Below are positions 8,189 to 17,811 of a stretch of DNA of 64,000 bases, in pieces; position 1 is the stretch's first letter, and the number at the start of each line of letters is the position of its first letter. Below the pieces are notes generated by a model that saw only the letters and a program-made list of their open reading frames with translations, did no database searches and had not been told where the DNA came from. The translations under genes and the position numbers were made by a program. Origin of the DNA: Methanococcoides methylutens. GTDB lineage: Archaea > Halobacteriota > Methanosarcinia > Methanosarcinales > Methanosarcinaceae. The stretch is taken from assembly GCF_000765475.1 (NCBI RefSeq), contig NZ_JRHO01000014.1, forward strand, positions 389,687 through 453,686. Direction: 5' to 3'.

Positions 8189-9915
8189 ATGGTGAAATTT
8201 ATCGTGTGGCAGGACCGGTCGTCACAGTTACAGGAATTAAACCGAGAATGTACGATGTGGTCAAGATAGGCCATGAAGGACTGATGGGTGAAGTTATCAG
8301 GATCCAAGGCGAAAAAGCTACTGTTCAGGTATATGAGGATACATCCGGTATCAAACCCGGAGAACCTGTAGTGAACACTGGTTTGCCTTTAGCCGTGGAA
8401 CTTGGACCCGGATTATTAGAAAGTATTTATGATGGTATTCAGAGACCTCTCCCTGTGCTACAGGAAAAGATGGGCAACTTCATTGAGAGAGGAGTAACTG
8501 CAAACGGACTTGACCGTGAAAGGACATGGGAGTTCAAGCCAACAGTAAGCAAAGGTGATGTTGTAGAGGGTGGAAGTGTTATTGGTGTTGTTCAGGAAAC
8601 TGAAAACATCGAGCACAAGATCATGCTCCCACCAACAGTATCCGGTACAGTAGAAGAGATCAAGAGCGGAAGCTTCAAGGTAGACGAAACTGTATGTGTA
8701 CTTGCTGATGGAACCGAGCTTCCAATGATGCAGAAGTGGCCTGTACGAGGTCCACGTCCTGTAGCTAAGAAACTCATGCCAAGCAAGCCTTTGATCACAG
8801 GTCAGAGGATCCTTGACGGAATGTTCCCTGTTGCAAAAGGCGGTACCGCTGCAATCCCAGGTCCATTCGGATCAGGAAAGACAGTTACACAGCAGCAGCT
8901 CGCAAAATGGAGTGACACAGATATTGTGGTTTACATTGGTTGCGGAGAGCGCGGCAACGAGATGGCTGATGTATTGAACGAGTTCCCTGAACTCGAAGAT
9001 CCAAAGACTGGCCGCCCACTTATGGAAAGGACAGTTCTTATCGCAAATACATCCAACATGCCAGTAGCTGCTCGTGAAGCATCTGTTTACACTGGAATCA
9101 CAATTGCAGAATATTACAGAGACATGGGATACGACGTATCACTCATGGCAGACTCAAGCTCAAGATGGGCAGAAGCAATGAGAGAGATCTCATCCAGACT
9201 TGAAGAGATGCCTGGTGAAGAAGGTTATCCAGCATATCTTTCAGCAAGGCTCTCAGAGTTCTATGAGCGTGCTGGTTCCGTGAACTCACTTGCAGGACTT
9301 GATGGTTCAATTACAGTTATTGGTGCAGTATCACCACCTGGTGGTGACTTCTCCGAGCCTGTCACACAGAACACACTTCGTATCGTTAAAGTGTTCTGGG
9401 CTCTTGACGCAAAGCTCTCACAGAAAAGACACTTCCCATCCATTAACTGGCTGACAAGTTACAGTCTGTACACCCAGGGTCTTGCAGACTGGTTCTCCGA
9501 GAACGTCGCACCTGACTGGACCGAACTCAGAGACAATGCAATGGATCTCTTACAGCAGGAATCCGAATTGCAGGAGATCGTACAGCTCGTCGGTTCAGAT
9601 GCACTTCCGGAAGACCAGCAGTTGACACTTGAGATCGCACGTATGGTAAGGGAATACTTCCTCCAGCAGAATGCGTTCCACCCTGTCGACACATACTGTC
9701 CATTTGACAAGCAGTACAAGCTTCTCAAATCCATCACAAAGTATGGAGAGATGGCAACCGCTGCGCTTGAAGCAGGAGTTCCAATGAACAAGATAATCAC
9801 TATCGAGTCCAAGGATGAACTGGCAAAAGTCAAGTTCGAAGAGGACTTTGAGGGTGCACTGGACACAGTCATGACAAAGATGGACAAAGAATTTGCTCAG
9901 CTCGGAGGCAACTGA
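8179..9915 (+). CDS. ahaA: A-type ATP synthase catalytic subunit A
   Basis: The 578-residue catalytic subunit has the P-loop GPFGSGKT at residues 228-235, the non-homologous insert domain typical of A/V-type A subunits at about residues 110-200, and the arginine-rich [13 protein letters not shown] stretch. It makes ATP from ADP and phosphate. Translation starts at GTG (8179), inside the end of ahaF. The reading frame is continuous, with no intein splice junctions in the P-loop region where archaeal inteins are often found. Confidence 0.96.
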   Translation: MEVNGEIYRVAGPVVTVTGIKPRMYDVVKIGHEGLMGEVIRIQGEKATVQVYEDTSGIKPGEPVVNTGLPLAVELGPGLLESIYDGIQRPLPVLQEKMGNFIERGVTANGLDRERTWEFKPTVSKGDVVEGGSVIGVVQETENIEHKIMLPPTVSGTVEEIKSGSFKVDETVCVLADGTELPMMQKWPVRGPRPVAKKLMPSKPLITGQRILDGMFPVAKGGTAAIPGPFGSGKTVTQQQLAKWSDTDIVVYIGCGERGNEMADVLNEFPELEDPKTGRPLMERTVLIANTSNMPVAAREASVYTGITIAEYYRDMGYDVSLMADSSSRWAEAMREISSRLEEMPGEEGYPAYLSARLSEFYERAGSVNSLAGLDGSITVIGAVSPPGGDFSEPVTQNTLRIVKVFWALDAKLSQKRHFPSINWLTSYSLYTQGLADWFSENVAPDWTELRDNAMDLLQQESELQEIVQLVGSDALPEDQQLTLEIARMVREYFLQQNAFHPVDTYCPFDKQYKLLKSITKYGEMATAALEAGVPMNKIITIESKDELAKVKFEEDFEGALDTVMTKMDKEFAQLGGN

Positions 9916-9917
9916 AC

Positions 9918-11303
9918 ATGACCAAAGAATACAAAACGATCGTAGAGGTTTCCGGACCTCTGATTTTCCTTGAGAAGACAGAACCTGTAGGGTATGGTGA
10001 ACTTGTTCAGATCAACCTGCCGGATGGAACCACCAAGAGAGGGCAGGTTCTTGATACATCTGCAGATATGGTAGTCGTCCAGGTTTTCGAAGGTACAGGC
10101 GGACTCAACGAAGAATCCGGTGTAATCTTTAGTGGTGAGACCATAAAGCTGCCAGTATCAAAGGATATGCTCGGAAGGATTCTTTCCGGAGCAGGAGAAC
10201 CACTCGATGGTGGACCACGCATCGTTCCTGACGAGAAAGTGGACATCAACGGTGCATCAATGAACCCGTTTTCCAGGATGCCACCAGAGGACTTTATCCA
10301 GACAGGTATCTCCACAATCGATGGTACTAACACACTTGTGAGAGGACAGAAACTTCCTATCTTCTCCGGATCAGGTCTTCCACACAACGAGATCGCACTT
10401 CAGATCGCAAGGCAGGCAAAAGTTCCAGGAAGCGATGAAAGTTTCGCAGTAGTTTTCGGTGCAATGGGTATCACCAGTGAAGAAGCACAGTACTTCATGA
10501 AGGACTTCGAGAACACAGGTGCTCTTGAAAGAGCTGTTGTTTTCCTTAACCTTGCAGATGACCCTGCTGTCGAGCGTATCATCACTCCAAGGATGGCACT
10601 TACAGCTGCAGAATACCTTGCATACGAGCATGACATGCACGTACTCGTTATCCTGACAGATATCACAAACTATTGTGAAGCACTGCGTCAGATGGGTGCA
10701 GCAAGAGAAGAAGTTCCAGGAAGACGTGGTTACCCAGGTTACATGTACACTGATCTTGCATCACTGTATGAAAGAGCAGGTGTTATCAAGGGCTTAAAGG
10801 GATCTGTTACCCAGTTCTCCATCCTTACAATGCCTGGTGACGATATCACCCACCCGATCCCTGACCTTTCCGGTTACATTACCGAAGGACAGATCGTGGT
10901 TTCCCGTGAACTTCACATGAAGAACATCTACCCACCGATCAATGTATTGCCATCACTCTCTCGTCTTATGAACTCCGGTATCGGAGAGGGAAAGACAAGA
11001 GACGATCACAAGGCAGTATCTGACCAGATGTATGCAGCATACGCAGAAGGTCGTGACCTTCGTGGATTGGTTGCTATCGTCGGTAAAGAAGCATTGTCCG
11101 AAAGAGACAGGAAGATCCTTGAGTTCGCAGATCTGTTCGAAGACAGATTTGTTCGCCAGAGCAGGGATGAGGACCGTTCCATCGATGACACATTGAGAGT
11201 CGCATGGGAGATCCTTTCTGAGCTGCCTGAAGCACAACTCTCCAGGATCGATAACAAGTACATCGAAAAGTACCACCCTGCTCACCAGAAGACCAGCGAG
11301 TGA
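9918..11303 (+). CDS. ahaB: A-type ATP synthase regulatory subunit B
   Basis: The 461-residue non-catalytic partner of AhaA alternates with it in the head. The P-loop position reads [12 protein letters not shown] instead of GxxxxGKT, which is the family norm. Motifs [10 protein letters not shown] and [14 protein letters not shown] are conserved. It starts two bases after the ahaA stop. Confidence 0.96.
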   Translation: MTKEYKTIVEVSGPLIFLEKTEPVGYGELVQINLPDGTTKRGQVLDTSADMVVVQVFEGTGGLNEESGVIFSGETIKLPVSKDMLGRILSGAGEPLDGGPRIVPDEKVDINGASMNPFSRMPPEDFIQTGISTIDGTNTLVRGQKLPIFSGSGLPHNEIALQIARQAKVPGSDESFAVVFGAMGITSEEAQYFMKDFENTGALERAVVFLNLADDPAVERIITPRMALTAAEYLAYEHDMHVLVILTDITNYCEALRQMGAAREEVPGRRGYPGYMYTDLASLYERAGVIKGLKGSVTQFSILTMPGDDITHPIPDLSGYITEGQIVVSRELHMKNIYPPINVLPSLSRLMNSGIGEGKTRDDHKAVSDQMYAAYAEGRDLRGLVAIVGKEALSERDRKILEFADLFEDRFVRQSRDEDRSIDDTLRVAWEILSELPEAQLSRIDNKYIEKYHPAHQKTSE

Positions 11304-11324
11304 TACTGTAGCGAGGGATCTATA

Positions 11325-11942
11325 ATGGGCGCAAAAGACGTTAAACCAACTCGATCAGAACTCATTGAGCTGAAGAAGAAGATCAAGCTCTCAGAAGGTG
11401 GCCACAAGCTGCTGAAAATGAAGAGAGATGGACTTATCCTTGAGTTCTTTGATATCTTAAGCAAGGCAAAGGATGTACGCTCAGAGTTGGATGCTGCCTA
11501 TGAAAAGGCCAATGAGAAGATCGGTATCGCAGAATCTGTGGAAGGCAGGATAACTGTCAAATCCACAGCATTTGCAATGAAAGATGCACCACAGATCGAG
11601 CTCGAAAGCCACAACATCATGGGCGTAGTAGTGCCAAAGATCGAATCCTCAAGTGTGCGTAAACCCATAAACAAGCGTGGATACGGAATTCTCGGAACAA
11701 GCTCTTACATTGATGAAGCCGTCGATTCATATGAAATCCTGGTTGAAAAGATTATTCTGGCAGCAGAGATCGAAACAACCATGAAAAAACTTCTTGATGA
11801 TATCGAAAAAACAAAGAGGCGTGTCAATGCACTTGAGTTCAAGGTCATACCTGACCTGCAGGAATCAATGAGTTTCATAAGACTCCGTCTTGAAGAGATG
11901 GAAAGAGAAAACACGTTCCGCTTGAAGAGGATCAAAGCATAA
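11325..11942 (+). CDS. ahaD: A-type ATP synthase subunit D
   Basis: Subunit D, 205 residues, is mostly two long antiparallel helices forming the rotor axle inside the A3B3 head. The DVKPTRSELIELKKKIKLS start and the C-terminal RRVNALEFKVIP stretch are standard. SD GAGGGATCTATA precedes the ATG. It lies 21 bp after ahaB. Confidence 0.94.
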   Translation: MGAKDVKPTRSELIELKKKIKLSEGGHKLLKMKRDGLILEFFDILSKAKDVRSELDAAYEKANEKIGIAESVEGRITVKSTAFAMKDAPQIELESHNIMGVVVPKIESSSVRKPINKRGYGILGTSSYIDEAVDSYEILVEKIILAAEIETTMKKLLDDIEKTKRRVNALEFKVIPDLQESMSFIRLRLEEMERENTFRLKRIKA

Positions 11943-11951
11943 GGCTTTCTC

Positions 11952-12125
11952 ATGCAGAACAAACCTTCTGATCGGCCAAACCTGGCCGACAGACTTTTTT
12001 TTATTTTAACACAGCCCGAAAATTTAGCTCGAATATTGAGATGGGCATGGATAGTTTCACTCGGGATGCTTGTTCTTGGATATATTTTGATTTATTTTAA
12101 CCTTAAGTCTTACATAAACCTGTGA
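11952..12125 (+). CDS. ahaG: A-type ATP synthase-associated small membrane protein G
   Basis: A 57-residue protein begins 9 bp after ahaD: a polar N-terminal 25 residues (MQNKPSDRPNLADRLF), then one hydrophobic helix of about 22 residues (AWIVSLGMLVLGYILIYF). In Methanosarcina mazei the tenth and last gene of the aha operon, ahaG, encodes a small membrane protein of this kind. Its role in the synthase is not established. Identification rests on position, size and topology. Confidence 0.75.
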   Translation: MQNKPSDRPNLADRLFFILTQPENLARILRWAWIVSLGMLVLGYILIYFNLKSYINL

Positions 12126-12192
12126 GTAGTGAGTAGTGAAAGTTTAAGTTAATGTAAATAACATAGACACATCACCATTATTATAATCAGTA

Positions 12193-12222
12193 AGCCTTAA
12201 ATAAAAATCAAACATATAATAA
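12193..12222 (+). promoter_or_regulatory. Probable promoter of the pilin-like operon
   Basis: Two TATA-like boxes, CCTTAAATAAAA (about 12193-12204) and ACATATAATAACC (about 12209-12221), lie after ahaG. They would place starts near 12225-12245. No T-run terminator is visible after ahaG, so some read-through from aha is possible. Confidence 0.4.
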
Positions 12223-12337
12223 CCAGAGCTATGCAAATGTAACAAAATCGTTGTATCTTCTGAGAACCATAAAGAGCTTATTTACAAGCTCAAAGAATCC
12301 GGAGAGCAACTACATTAAACTCAAAAGTTGGTCTGTA

Positions 12338-14437
12338 ATGAGTGAACTAGCGTGGGGAAATAAAAAGGAAAAGGAAGATACATCTCCCTTTGATACCGAA
12401 GACACTGGTTTTCTGTTAAATAAAGCCATTATCCCGATAGCCGATCCTAAAAGTAATGATCATGCTACTATTACGGATAGTAATATCCATATCAATCCAG
12501 TAGACCTCCAAAATTCCAGACCAGAAGTTTTAACCATCGATGGAATAGAGAATCGAAAATTGGAATCTGTTGATACTGACACATCGTTTCTTTTTAAGAT
12601 TGAAAAAGACCCAGATGATCTGGAAAAAACGAACAGTGCTCAAAAGAATATCAATGAAGGTCTTCTTAATGGGATCACTGCTACAGCAAATGAAGAAACT
12701 GTTCCTGAGAAGATCACCAGCTCAAAGAAAAGATCTTTGCCATTGTTTGAACCGGACCTTCCAACAGAAGATACCATCAACAGCTCATTTTTACCTTATG
12801 GGGATCAAGCACCTCTTAATAAAGATTCAAATAACCCGCTTCAGAGCCTTGAAGAAAAATTATTCGAAAACATACCGGAAAATACAATATCCAATCCCTT
12901 CGAGCCGTCTGAAACCATAAAAGGGCCTCACCTAAATAAAGAAAGAGACCAGGGATCAGAAACACCATTATTCCCGCCAGCAGCCCCTAACATAGTACCC
13001 AATCTGGAAAACGAAATGCCAGAGACAAACAATAAAGTTAGCAAAAATGGAAATGGGATCATAGGATTGATCACAAAAACATTCAAACGGTTCACTCACA
13101 AGAAAAAACTTCTTGACAGGATGGAAGAATGGCAACCTCCGGTAGCAGAAGTTCAGACCCAGAAAGAGATTCCTGAACCGGTCAAAAAACATGTGGACCT
13201 CAATTCTGGTAAAAAGGAAACAATACCTCATAAAAATATAGATTCTCCAACATTAGAGGAGATCAGAACGGTAATTCCTATTGATCCGCAAAACATTCAT
13301 AATGCTCCTGAATTGGAAGCTTCTTCCATTCAATTTGAAAACTTCCCATTAGAAGTGACAGCAGAAATGGAACAAACAGAACATACAACCACTCCAGTTG
13401 GCTCGGATAATGATATAAATATTGGAAACTCTTCCAAAGAGATCCAAAAAATAAAAGATGAACTTATCCTTTCAAAGCAGAGTAATGAAGACCTCACCAA
13501 GGATATAAAGAACATATCTGGCACGATAAATACACTGGAAGGATCTATCAATTCCATGAAAAAGGATAAGGATAAGTCCAATTCCATTATCAATATGAGA
13601 GTCGGGGAATCCGCAGAAAAGATAGAGTTCCTGGAAAAACGTCTCAATGGGTTTGAAATTACACTGGAAAGCATTCAAACCGATAATGTTGAGCTTAAGA
13701 CCGGACTTAACACCATTGAGCAGAACATTATGGAACTAACAGGTTCTTACAGAATTATGCTAAACCAGATGCAGAAATTAACAGATTTCGGCAATTCAAG
13801 ATCTGCAGAGATATTTGAAACAAATAAACGCATCGATGAGCTGGATCAGACACTTGCTTCAATGAACATCATGCAAGCTGAATCCCAGAAAAACATGCTT
13901 GAAATCCATTCAGTCACTTCTGACCTGATAAAGAGTGTGGAAAAAACACATAACGCAAATAAGGAACTCAGATCTGACACCGAGGAACAAACTCAATCAA
14001 TTAAGGATGAAATTTTGTCACTAACCGATTTTGTTGAGAAGGAGTTTAAGAACCTTGGGGCAAGAAGCTATCGTGCAAATGGTGAAAATGTCCAGCTGAA
14101 CAACATAATCAAAAATTCTACCAATATGAAGCTCTGTATGGAATGGCTTGAATTCCTTATGGAACTTGTCGGACAAAATCACCTCCCAGACATTCTTTCC
14201 TACTATGAGGAGCTTGGCTGGATCAGCGAAGATGTTCGCCTTGAACTTATGCGATACGCAGAAGGTATCGACTATTACATCGAGAAATCCGACTGGAAGC
14301 TCGCACCCGATGACCATGTAAAATCCATCTGGTTCATCGAACAGCTTGCAGGACTCAAAGTCGATAAGAATCGATTGTCAATCGTCGAGAAAAATATCAA
14401 AAAAGTTAAGAATGGTACAGAGATATATGGTATATAA
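12338..14437 (+). CDS. FlaD/E-like cytoplasmic scaffold protein heading a pilin-like operon
   Basis: From this ATG the protein has 699 residues; a TTG at 12251 in the same frame would add 29, and neither start has a good SD. The first 370 residues are acidic, Pro/Asn/Glu-rich and probably disordered. Residues about 375-570 are heptad-rich coiled coil. The last 110 residues (KLCMEWLEFLMELVG, YYEELGWISEDVR, DDHVKSIWFIEQLAGL) match the archaellum FlaD/FlaE domain. In motile archaea FlaD/E proteins join the cytoplasmic ring around the motor. No flagellin, FlaI, FlaJ, FlaG or FlaH gene is nearby; the next genes encode pilin-like membrane proteins. I infer a cytoplasmic organiser for that surface structure. 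Confidence 0.72.
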   Translation: MSELAWGNKKEKEDTSPFDTEDTGFLLNKAIIPIADPKSNDHATITDSNIHINPVDLQNSRPEVLTIDGIENRKLESVDTDTSFLFKIEKDPDDLEKTNSAQKNINEGLLNGITATANEETVPEKITSSKKRSLPLFEPDLPTEDTINSSFLPYGDQAPLNKDSNNPLQSLEEKLFENIPENTISNPFEPSETIKGPHLNKERDQGSETPLFPPAAPNIVPNLENEMPETNNKVSKNGNGIIGLITKTFKRFTHKKKLLDRMEEWQPPVAEVQTQKEIPEPVKKHVDLNSGKKETIPHKNIDSPTLEEIRTVIPIDPQNIHNAPELEASSIQFENFPLEVTAEMEQTEHTTTPVGSDNDINIGNSSKEIQKIKDELILSKQSNEDLTKDIKNISGTINTLEGSINSMKKDKDKSNSIINMRVGESAEKIEFLEKRLNGFEITLESIQTDNVELKTGLNTIEQNIMELTGSYRIMLNQMQKLTDFGNSRSAEIFETNKRIDELDQTLASMNIMQAESQKNMLEIHSVTSDLIKSVEKTHNANKELRSDTEEQTQSIKDEILSLTDFVEKEFKNLGARSYRANGENVQLNNIIKNSTNMKLCMEWLEFLMELVGQNHLPDILSYYEELGWISEDVRLELMRYAEGIDYYIEKSDWKLAPDDHVKSIWFIEQLAGLKVDKNRLSIVEKNIKKVKNGTEIYGI

Positions 14438-14472
14438 GATCCATTTATCCAAAGACATCCCACAAAGGAACG

Positions 14473-15003
14473 ATGAAGAATATGACAAGACCTAATTTGT
14501 TAAACAGAAAACTTCGAAGAAATGACGAAGGCCAGGTAACAATCGATTACCTTATGGGAATTACCATATTCATTGTTGCATTATTTTTCATATTCCAGTA
14601 TTCAGCAGGTTTATTTACACCATTCCAGTCCAATTCTGATGAAGTAACACTTGTTGCTGACCGTGTTGCTACATCCATCACTGAGAAGGAGATCAGTGCG
14701 GGAAACATCAATACACCAAATTTGATCGATGGAAACAAGACAAACGATTATTTTAAAAATCAACTTAACCTATTAACTAGCGGTTATGATACTGAGGTCA
14801 CAAATTTGGGATTGCAGGGACGGTATCACCAATATAATCTTAATGTGACGTTAGAGAACCTAGACAACAGTTCAGCAAACATAGCTGCTGGAAAACCACT
14901 TCCAACTTCAGGTAACATCGGTCAGACAAAGAGAATTGTCCTGATAGAAGATACAAAAACAGGAATTACTGAAAAGGGTATACTTTCAGTGAGGGTGTGG
15001 TAA
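14473..15003 (+). CDS. Pilin-like protein with class III signal peptide (DUF7287-like)
   Basis: The 176-residue protein has a basic N-terminus (RKLRRNDEG), the prepilin peptidase signature G|QVTIDYLMG and a 20-residue hydrophobic helix, then an extracellular domain. Cleavage after EG by a PibD/EppA-type peptidase is predicted. The signature and TPF-x-S segment after the helix resemble haloarchaeal DUF7287 proteins, from memory. SD AAAGGA lies close to the ATG. The next gene starts two bases after its stop. It is the only member of the cluster with a canonical class III cleavage site, so it may be the main pilin-like subunit. Confidence 0.68.
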   Translation: MKNMTRPNLLNRKLRRNDEGQVTIDYLMGITIFIVALFFIFQYSAGLFTPFQSNSDEVTLVADRVATSITEKEISAGNINTPNLIDGNKTNDYFKNQLNLLTSGYDTEVTNLGLQGRYHQYNLNVTLENLDNSSANIAAGKPLPTSGNIGQTKRIVLIEDTKTGITEKGILSVRVW

Positions 15004-15004
15004 A

Positions 15005-15640
15005 ATGAGATATCAAAAAATATTTGATATCAGAAACGACCAGAATGCACAGATGCATACCCTTGAAGCCATAATGGCTGCAACATTAATGGTAGTTATA
15101 CTCATATTTGCTGTCCAGGCAACTGCACTTACCCCACTTACCTCATCTACTGCAAATGCCCATATTGAATCCCAGATGTATACCATGGGCCAGGATATGC
15201 TGATGGCACTTGACCATACACCGCATGGGCAGAACTCTTCTGATCTGAAAGAAGCAATTCTTATCTGGAATGGTGAGACGTACACATGGAATAATACCAT
15301 CTATAAATCCAATGATGATGAAAATAGCCCGCTAGAAGGACCAGTTGTGGATCTGCTGGATCACATTTTAGTGAAGAAGGGAATTGCACATAACGTTGAG
15401 TTTTCCTACAGTACAGTTTCAGGCTCCGATAACTACTTTGGATACAACGAGGGACCTAAAAATTATTACATATTCAATGGACAACCTTCTGATAATGCCG
15501 TCATTGTCTCAAGAAAAGTATTACTTTCAGATTCGGATGTTGGAGCATTATATGAAGATACCACTGGCATACCGGATATTGATGATACAACTGCATTATA
15601 CAATATCGTAGATGTAAGACTTACTTTATGGCGTATGTAA
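15005..15640 (+). CDS. Pilin-like surface protein (DUF7288-like)
   Basis: The protein has 211 residues. NDQNAQMHTLEAIMAATLM leads into a hydrophobic helix and VQATALTPLTSST, closely following the plan of haloarchaeal DUF7288 proteins (GQAHTLEA...QATAVTPLTAST). One N-terminal anchor, with about 165 residues predicted outside. No canonical cleavage glycine directly before the helix. It lies tightly in the operon and probably works with the DUF7287-like and DUF7261-like neighbours. Confidence 0.65.
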   Translation: MRYQKIFDIRNDQNAQMHTLEAIMAATLMVVILIFAVQATALTPLTSSTANAHIESQMYTMGQDMLMALDHTPHGQNSSDLKEAILIWNGETYTWNNTIYKSNDDENSPLEGPVVDLLDHILVKKGIAHNVEFSYSTVSGSDNYFGYNEGPKNYYIFNGQPSDNAVIVSRKVLLSDSDVGALYEDTTGIPDIDDTTALYNIVDVRLTLWRM

Positions 15641-15660
15641 AATAAATAAGAGATGTTAAT

Positions 15661-16485
15661 ATGAGAAAATTTGACGATTCCGCACAATTGCTTTTACTTG
15701 CTGCATTTGCCATAGGGTTCACTCTGGTCATAACAACCATAATGTTGAACAATGTCATCTATGCAAGCAACATGGCATCGGAATCAACCACTGATATTAG
15801 CAGTTACGACATCTCAAATGTTGCCCAGATGACAGACGAAGCTACAAAAGCTGCATACAACAATAACAGTAAAGCTGAATTTACCGAATATATGAACAGC
15901 TATGCAAATGAAGTTACAGCCATGTATGCTTTCCGTGGACTTTCCTTATCTTTTGATAATAGCTCTCTTGTTGACCCATATTTTACGAAAAGTGGGCTAT
16001 ATGGGGGGGAATCTGACTGGATCGTCGTCAAAAATGTAAACCGTACAGATGAATTCACTATTGAACTTAATGATACCTCCAAACTCGGAAATGCATCGAA
16101 TGCATATGAGGTTCAAGTCATTAATCAATCCGGAACAACATGGCTCATGAAAGTCTACAATGATAGTGTTAATATTAATATAACTGTCAATAATAATACA
16201 CATCAAGAACCACTTTATGCATATATGCGTTTGAACATTACTGGAAAAGAGATCGATGGCGACACATACGATTTTAAGTTCGACACATCTACAACAACTG
16301 ACCCATACAAAATCAAATTTGTGAACTCAAGCAATGCTATGGGGTATTATACTATCTCCGGAGTACTTGATGATGATGAACAAACTTCATTTGTCGAAAA
16401 AAGATCATGGGTCACCAATGCAACAATAAGCCTCTCATCCAATAATAACAAAATTAACTTATCAATTCCAGTCACAGTACCATGA
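15661..16485 (+). CDS. Pilin-like surface protein (DUF7261-like)
   Basis: This 274-residue protein begins MRKFDDSAQLLLLAAFAIG, a short polar start followed by a hydrophobic helix to about residue 33, matching the DDRGQLLLVGALAL pattern of DUF7261. The remainder is a Ser/Thr/Asn-rich extracellular domain with many N-x-S/T sites, suitable for archaeal N-glycosylation. It is membrane-anchored with the bulk outside. Operon context supports assembly with the adjacent pilin-like proteins. Confidence 0.62.
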   Translation: MRKFDDSAQLLLLAAFAIGFTLVITTIMLNNVIYASNMASESTTDISSYDISNVAQMTDEATKAAYNNNSKAEFTEYMNSYANEVTAMYAFRGLSLSFDNSSLVDPYFTKSGLYGGESDWIVVKNVNRTDEFTIELNDTSKLGNASNAYEVQVINQSGTTWLMKVYNDSVNINITVNNNTHQEPLYAYMRLNITGKEIDGDTYDFKFDTSTTTDPYKIKFVNSSNAMGYYTISGVLDDDEQTSFVEKRSWVTNATISLSSNNNKINLSIPVTVP

Positions 16486-16494
16486 GGATCGAAC

Positions 16495-16977
16495 ATGAAG
16501 CAAATATTCCATGACAATCGCGCAGTAGCTACCTCTGTTGGATTCATACTTACATTTTCGATAACAGTAATTACTTTTTTGCTTGTAATGAATGCATCCT
16601 ACAATATGATGGAGCAATCCGAGCAAACTGTCATGAGAGAAGAGTTTGAGATACATGGAAGCAATATTGCACTCCAGCTTACAGAAATGGAATCTCTCGT
16701 GAACATTACTACCAATGCAGGCGGAGAGGTTGGGGAAATAAGATATGAGATCCTGTTGCCCCTAAAAGTAGCTAATGAATATTATTATGTTGAATTTGTT
16801 GAATTTTCGGATAATGACAAAGAAATGATATTTGAGTCTCATGGACGTGATGAAACAAGAGTGAAAATACCTTTTGAGTTAAGAAATGTCAATATTAAGA
16901 ACACTACAATAAACAGTGCTTCAGGTGAACACTTTATGCTCTATAACAATACTGCAAAGATTATAGAGATACACTGA
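16495..16977 (+). CDS. Pilin-like surface protein (DUF7266-like)
   Basis: A 160-residue protein with the start FHDNRAVATSVGFILTFSI, a single hydrophobic helix and a following amphipathic segment (EQTVMREEFEIHGSNIALQL). This is the plan of DUF7266, whose members start with RAVSTTLGYVLT. SD GAGG lies 7 bp before the ATG. Short outer domain. Same operon, 10 bp after the previous gene. Confidence 0.62.
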   Translation: MKQIFHDNRAVATSVGFILTFSITVITFLLVMNASYNMMEQSEQTVMREEFEIHGSNIALQLTEMESLVNITTNAGGEVGEIRYEILLPLKVANEYYYVEFVEFSDNDKEMIFESHGRDETRVKIPFELRNVNIKNTTINSASGEHFMLYNNTAKIIEIH

Positions 16978-16990
16978 TTAACATGGGGAT

Positions 16991-17797
16991 ATGGTAGATA
17001 TGGCAAGAATAAACATACTTGATTCTGAAAATGCAGTATCTGAAGTCGTTGACGTAGTGCTCATACTCGGAATAATGCTAATTGCTATAACAGTGATCAG
17101 TGTTGCTGGTTTTCCTGCACTTGAAAACATGCAGGAAAGCGGACATACAGAGAACATAAGGCAAAGTTTCATCGTTTTAGGGGAGAACGTCAACAAAGTA
17201 GTTTTCAACGATGCCCCATCCCAGTCAGTAGAACTTAAGATGTATGGGGGTGGCATCTGGATAACTAGTAGTGAAAGCGACATTAATGTTACCATGCAGA
17301 CATGGAATAGTACTACGTCTACACCAGAAACTCGAAATTTTCCACTTCAGTCCATAGGTGAAATAAGAAATGAATTTGAAGGCAGAAGTATTTCTTATCA
17401 AAATACTGGTGTCTGGGCAAAGTATGAAACAGGTGAATCAATAGCTGTAAAAGATCCACAGTTCGTTAATTCTGACAAATTGCTCGTAATACCTGTAGTC
17501 AAAATAGGAATCACACCGGGAGGAAATGATGGACTTGCAGGAGAAGGATTGATCCGGGTAGTAGCCGAACAAGTTGAACAAGGAACGACTATCTACAAAT
17601 ATCAAAACGTTTCAGCTGTTGACATTAATGTAACGAGTCCATATTATGATGGATGGGGAAACTATCTGGACGAAACATTGGGGATGAAAGTAGATTTCAA
17701 CCATACCATTTCCACGGCATATGCCCAAAAGAACTACACTGATGAGAACATAGATGTATATATTGTAGTATCTCAGTTAGGAGCAAGTCTGGAATAA
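16991..17797 (+). CDS. Pilin-like surface protein (DUF7289-like), copy A
   Basis: The 268-residue protein has SENAVSEVVDVVLILGIML leading a hydrophobic helix, then a segment rich in beta strands with APSQSVELKMYGGGIWI, as in DUF7289 proteins. It is the first half of an A-B gene pair that was duplicated: copy A' survives only as a decayed remnant at 19363-19693. The start at 16991 follows a GGGGAT SD-like run; a second in-frame ATG at 17000 is possible. Confidence 0.62.
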   Translation: MVDMARINILDSENAVSEVVDVVLILGIMLIAITVISVAGFPALENMQESGHTENIRQSFIVLGENVNKVVFNDAPSQSVELKMYGGGIWITSSESDINVTMQTWNSTTSTPETRNFPLQSIGEIRNEFEGRSISYQNTGVWAKYETGESIAVKDPQFVNSDKLLVIPVVKIGITPGGNDGLAGEGLIRVVAEQVEQGTTIYKYQNVSAVDINVTSPYYDGWGNYLDETLGMKVDFNHTISTAYAQKNYTDENIDVYIVVSQLGASLE

Positions 17798-17811
17798 ACA
17801 GGGGAATCTCT

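Noticed and set aside
8179-9915. Intein in the catalytic ATP synthase subunit
   Set aside because: The frame is of normal length and the P-loop is uninterrupted.
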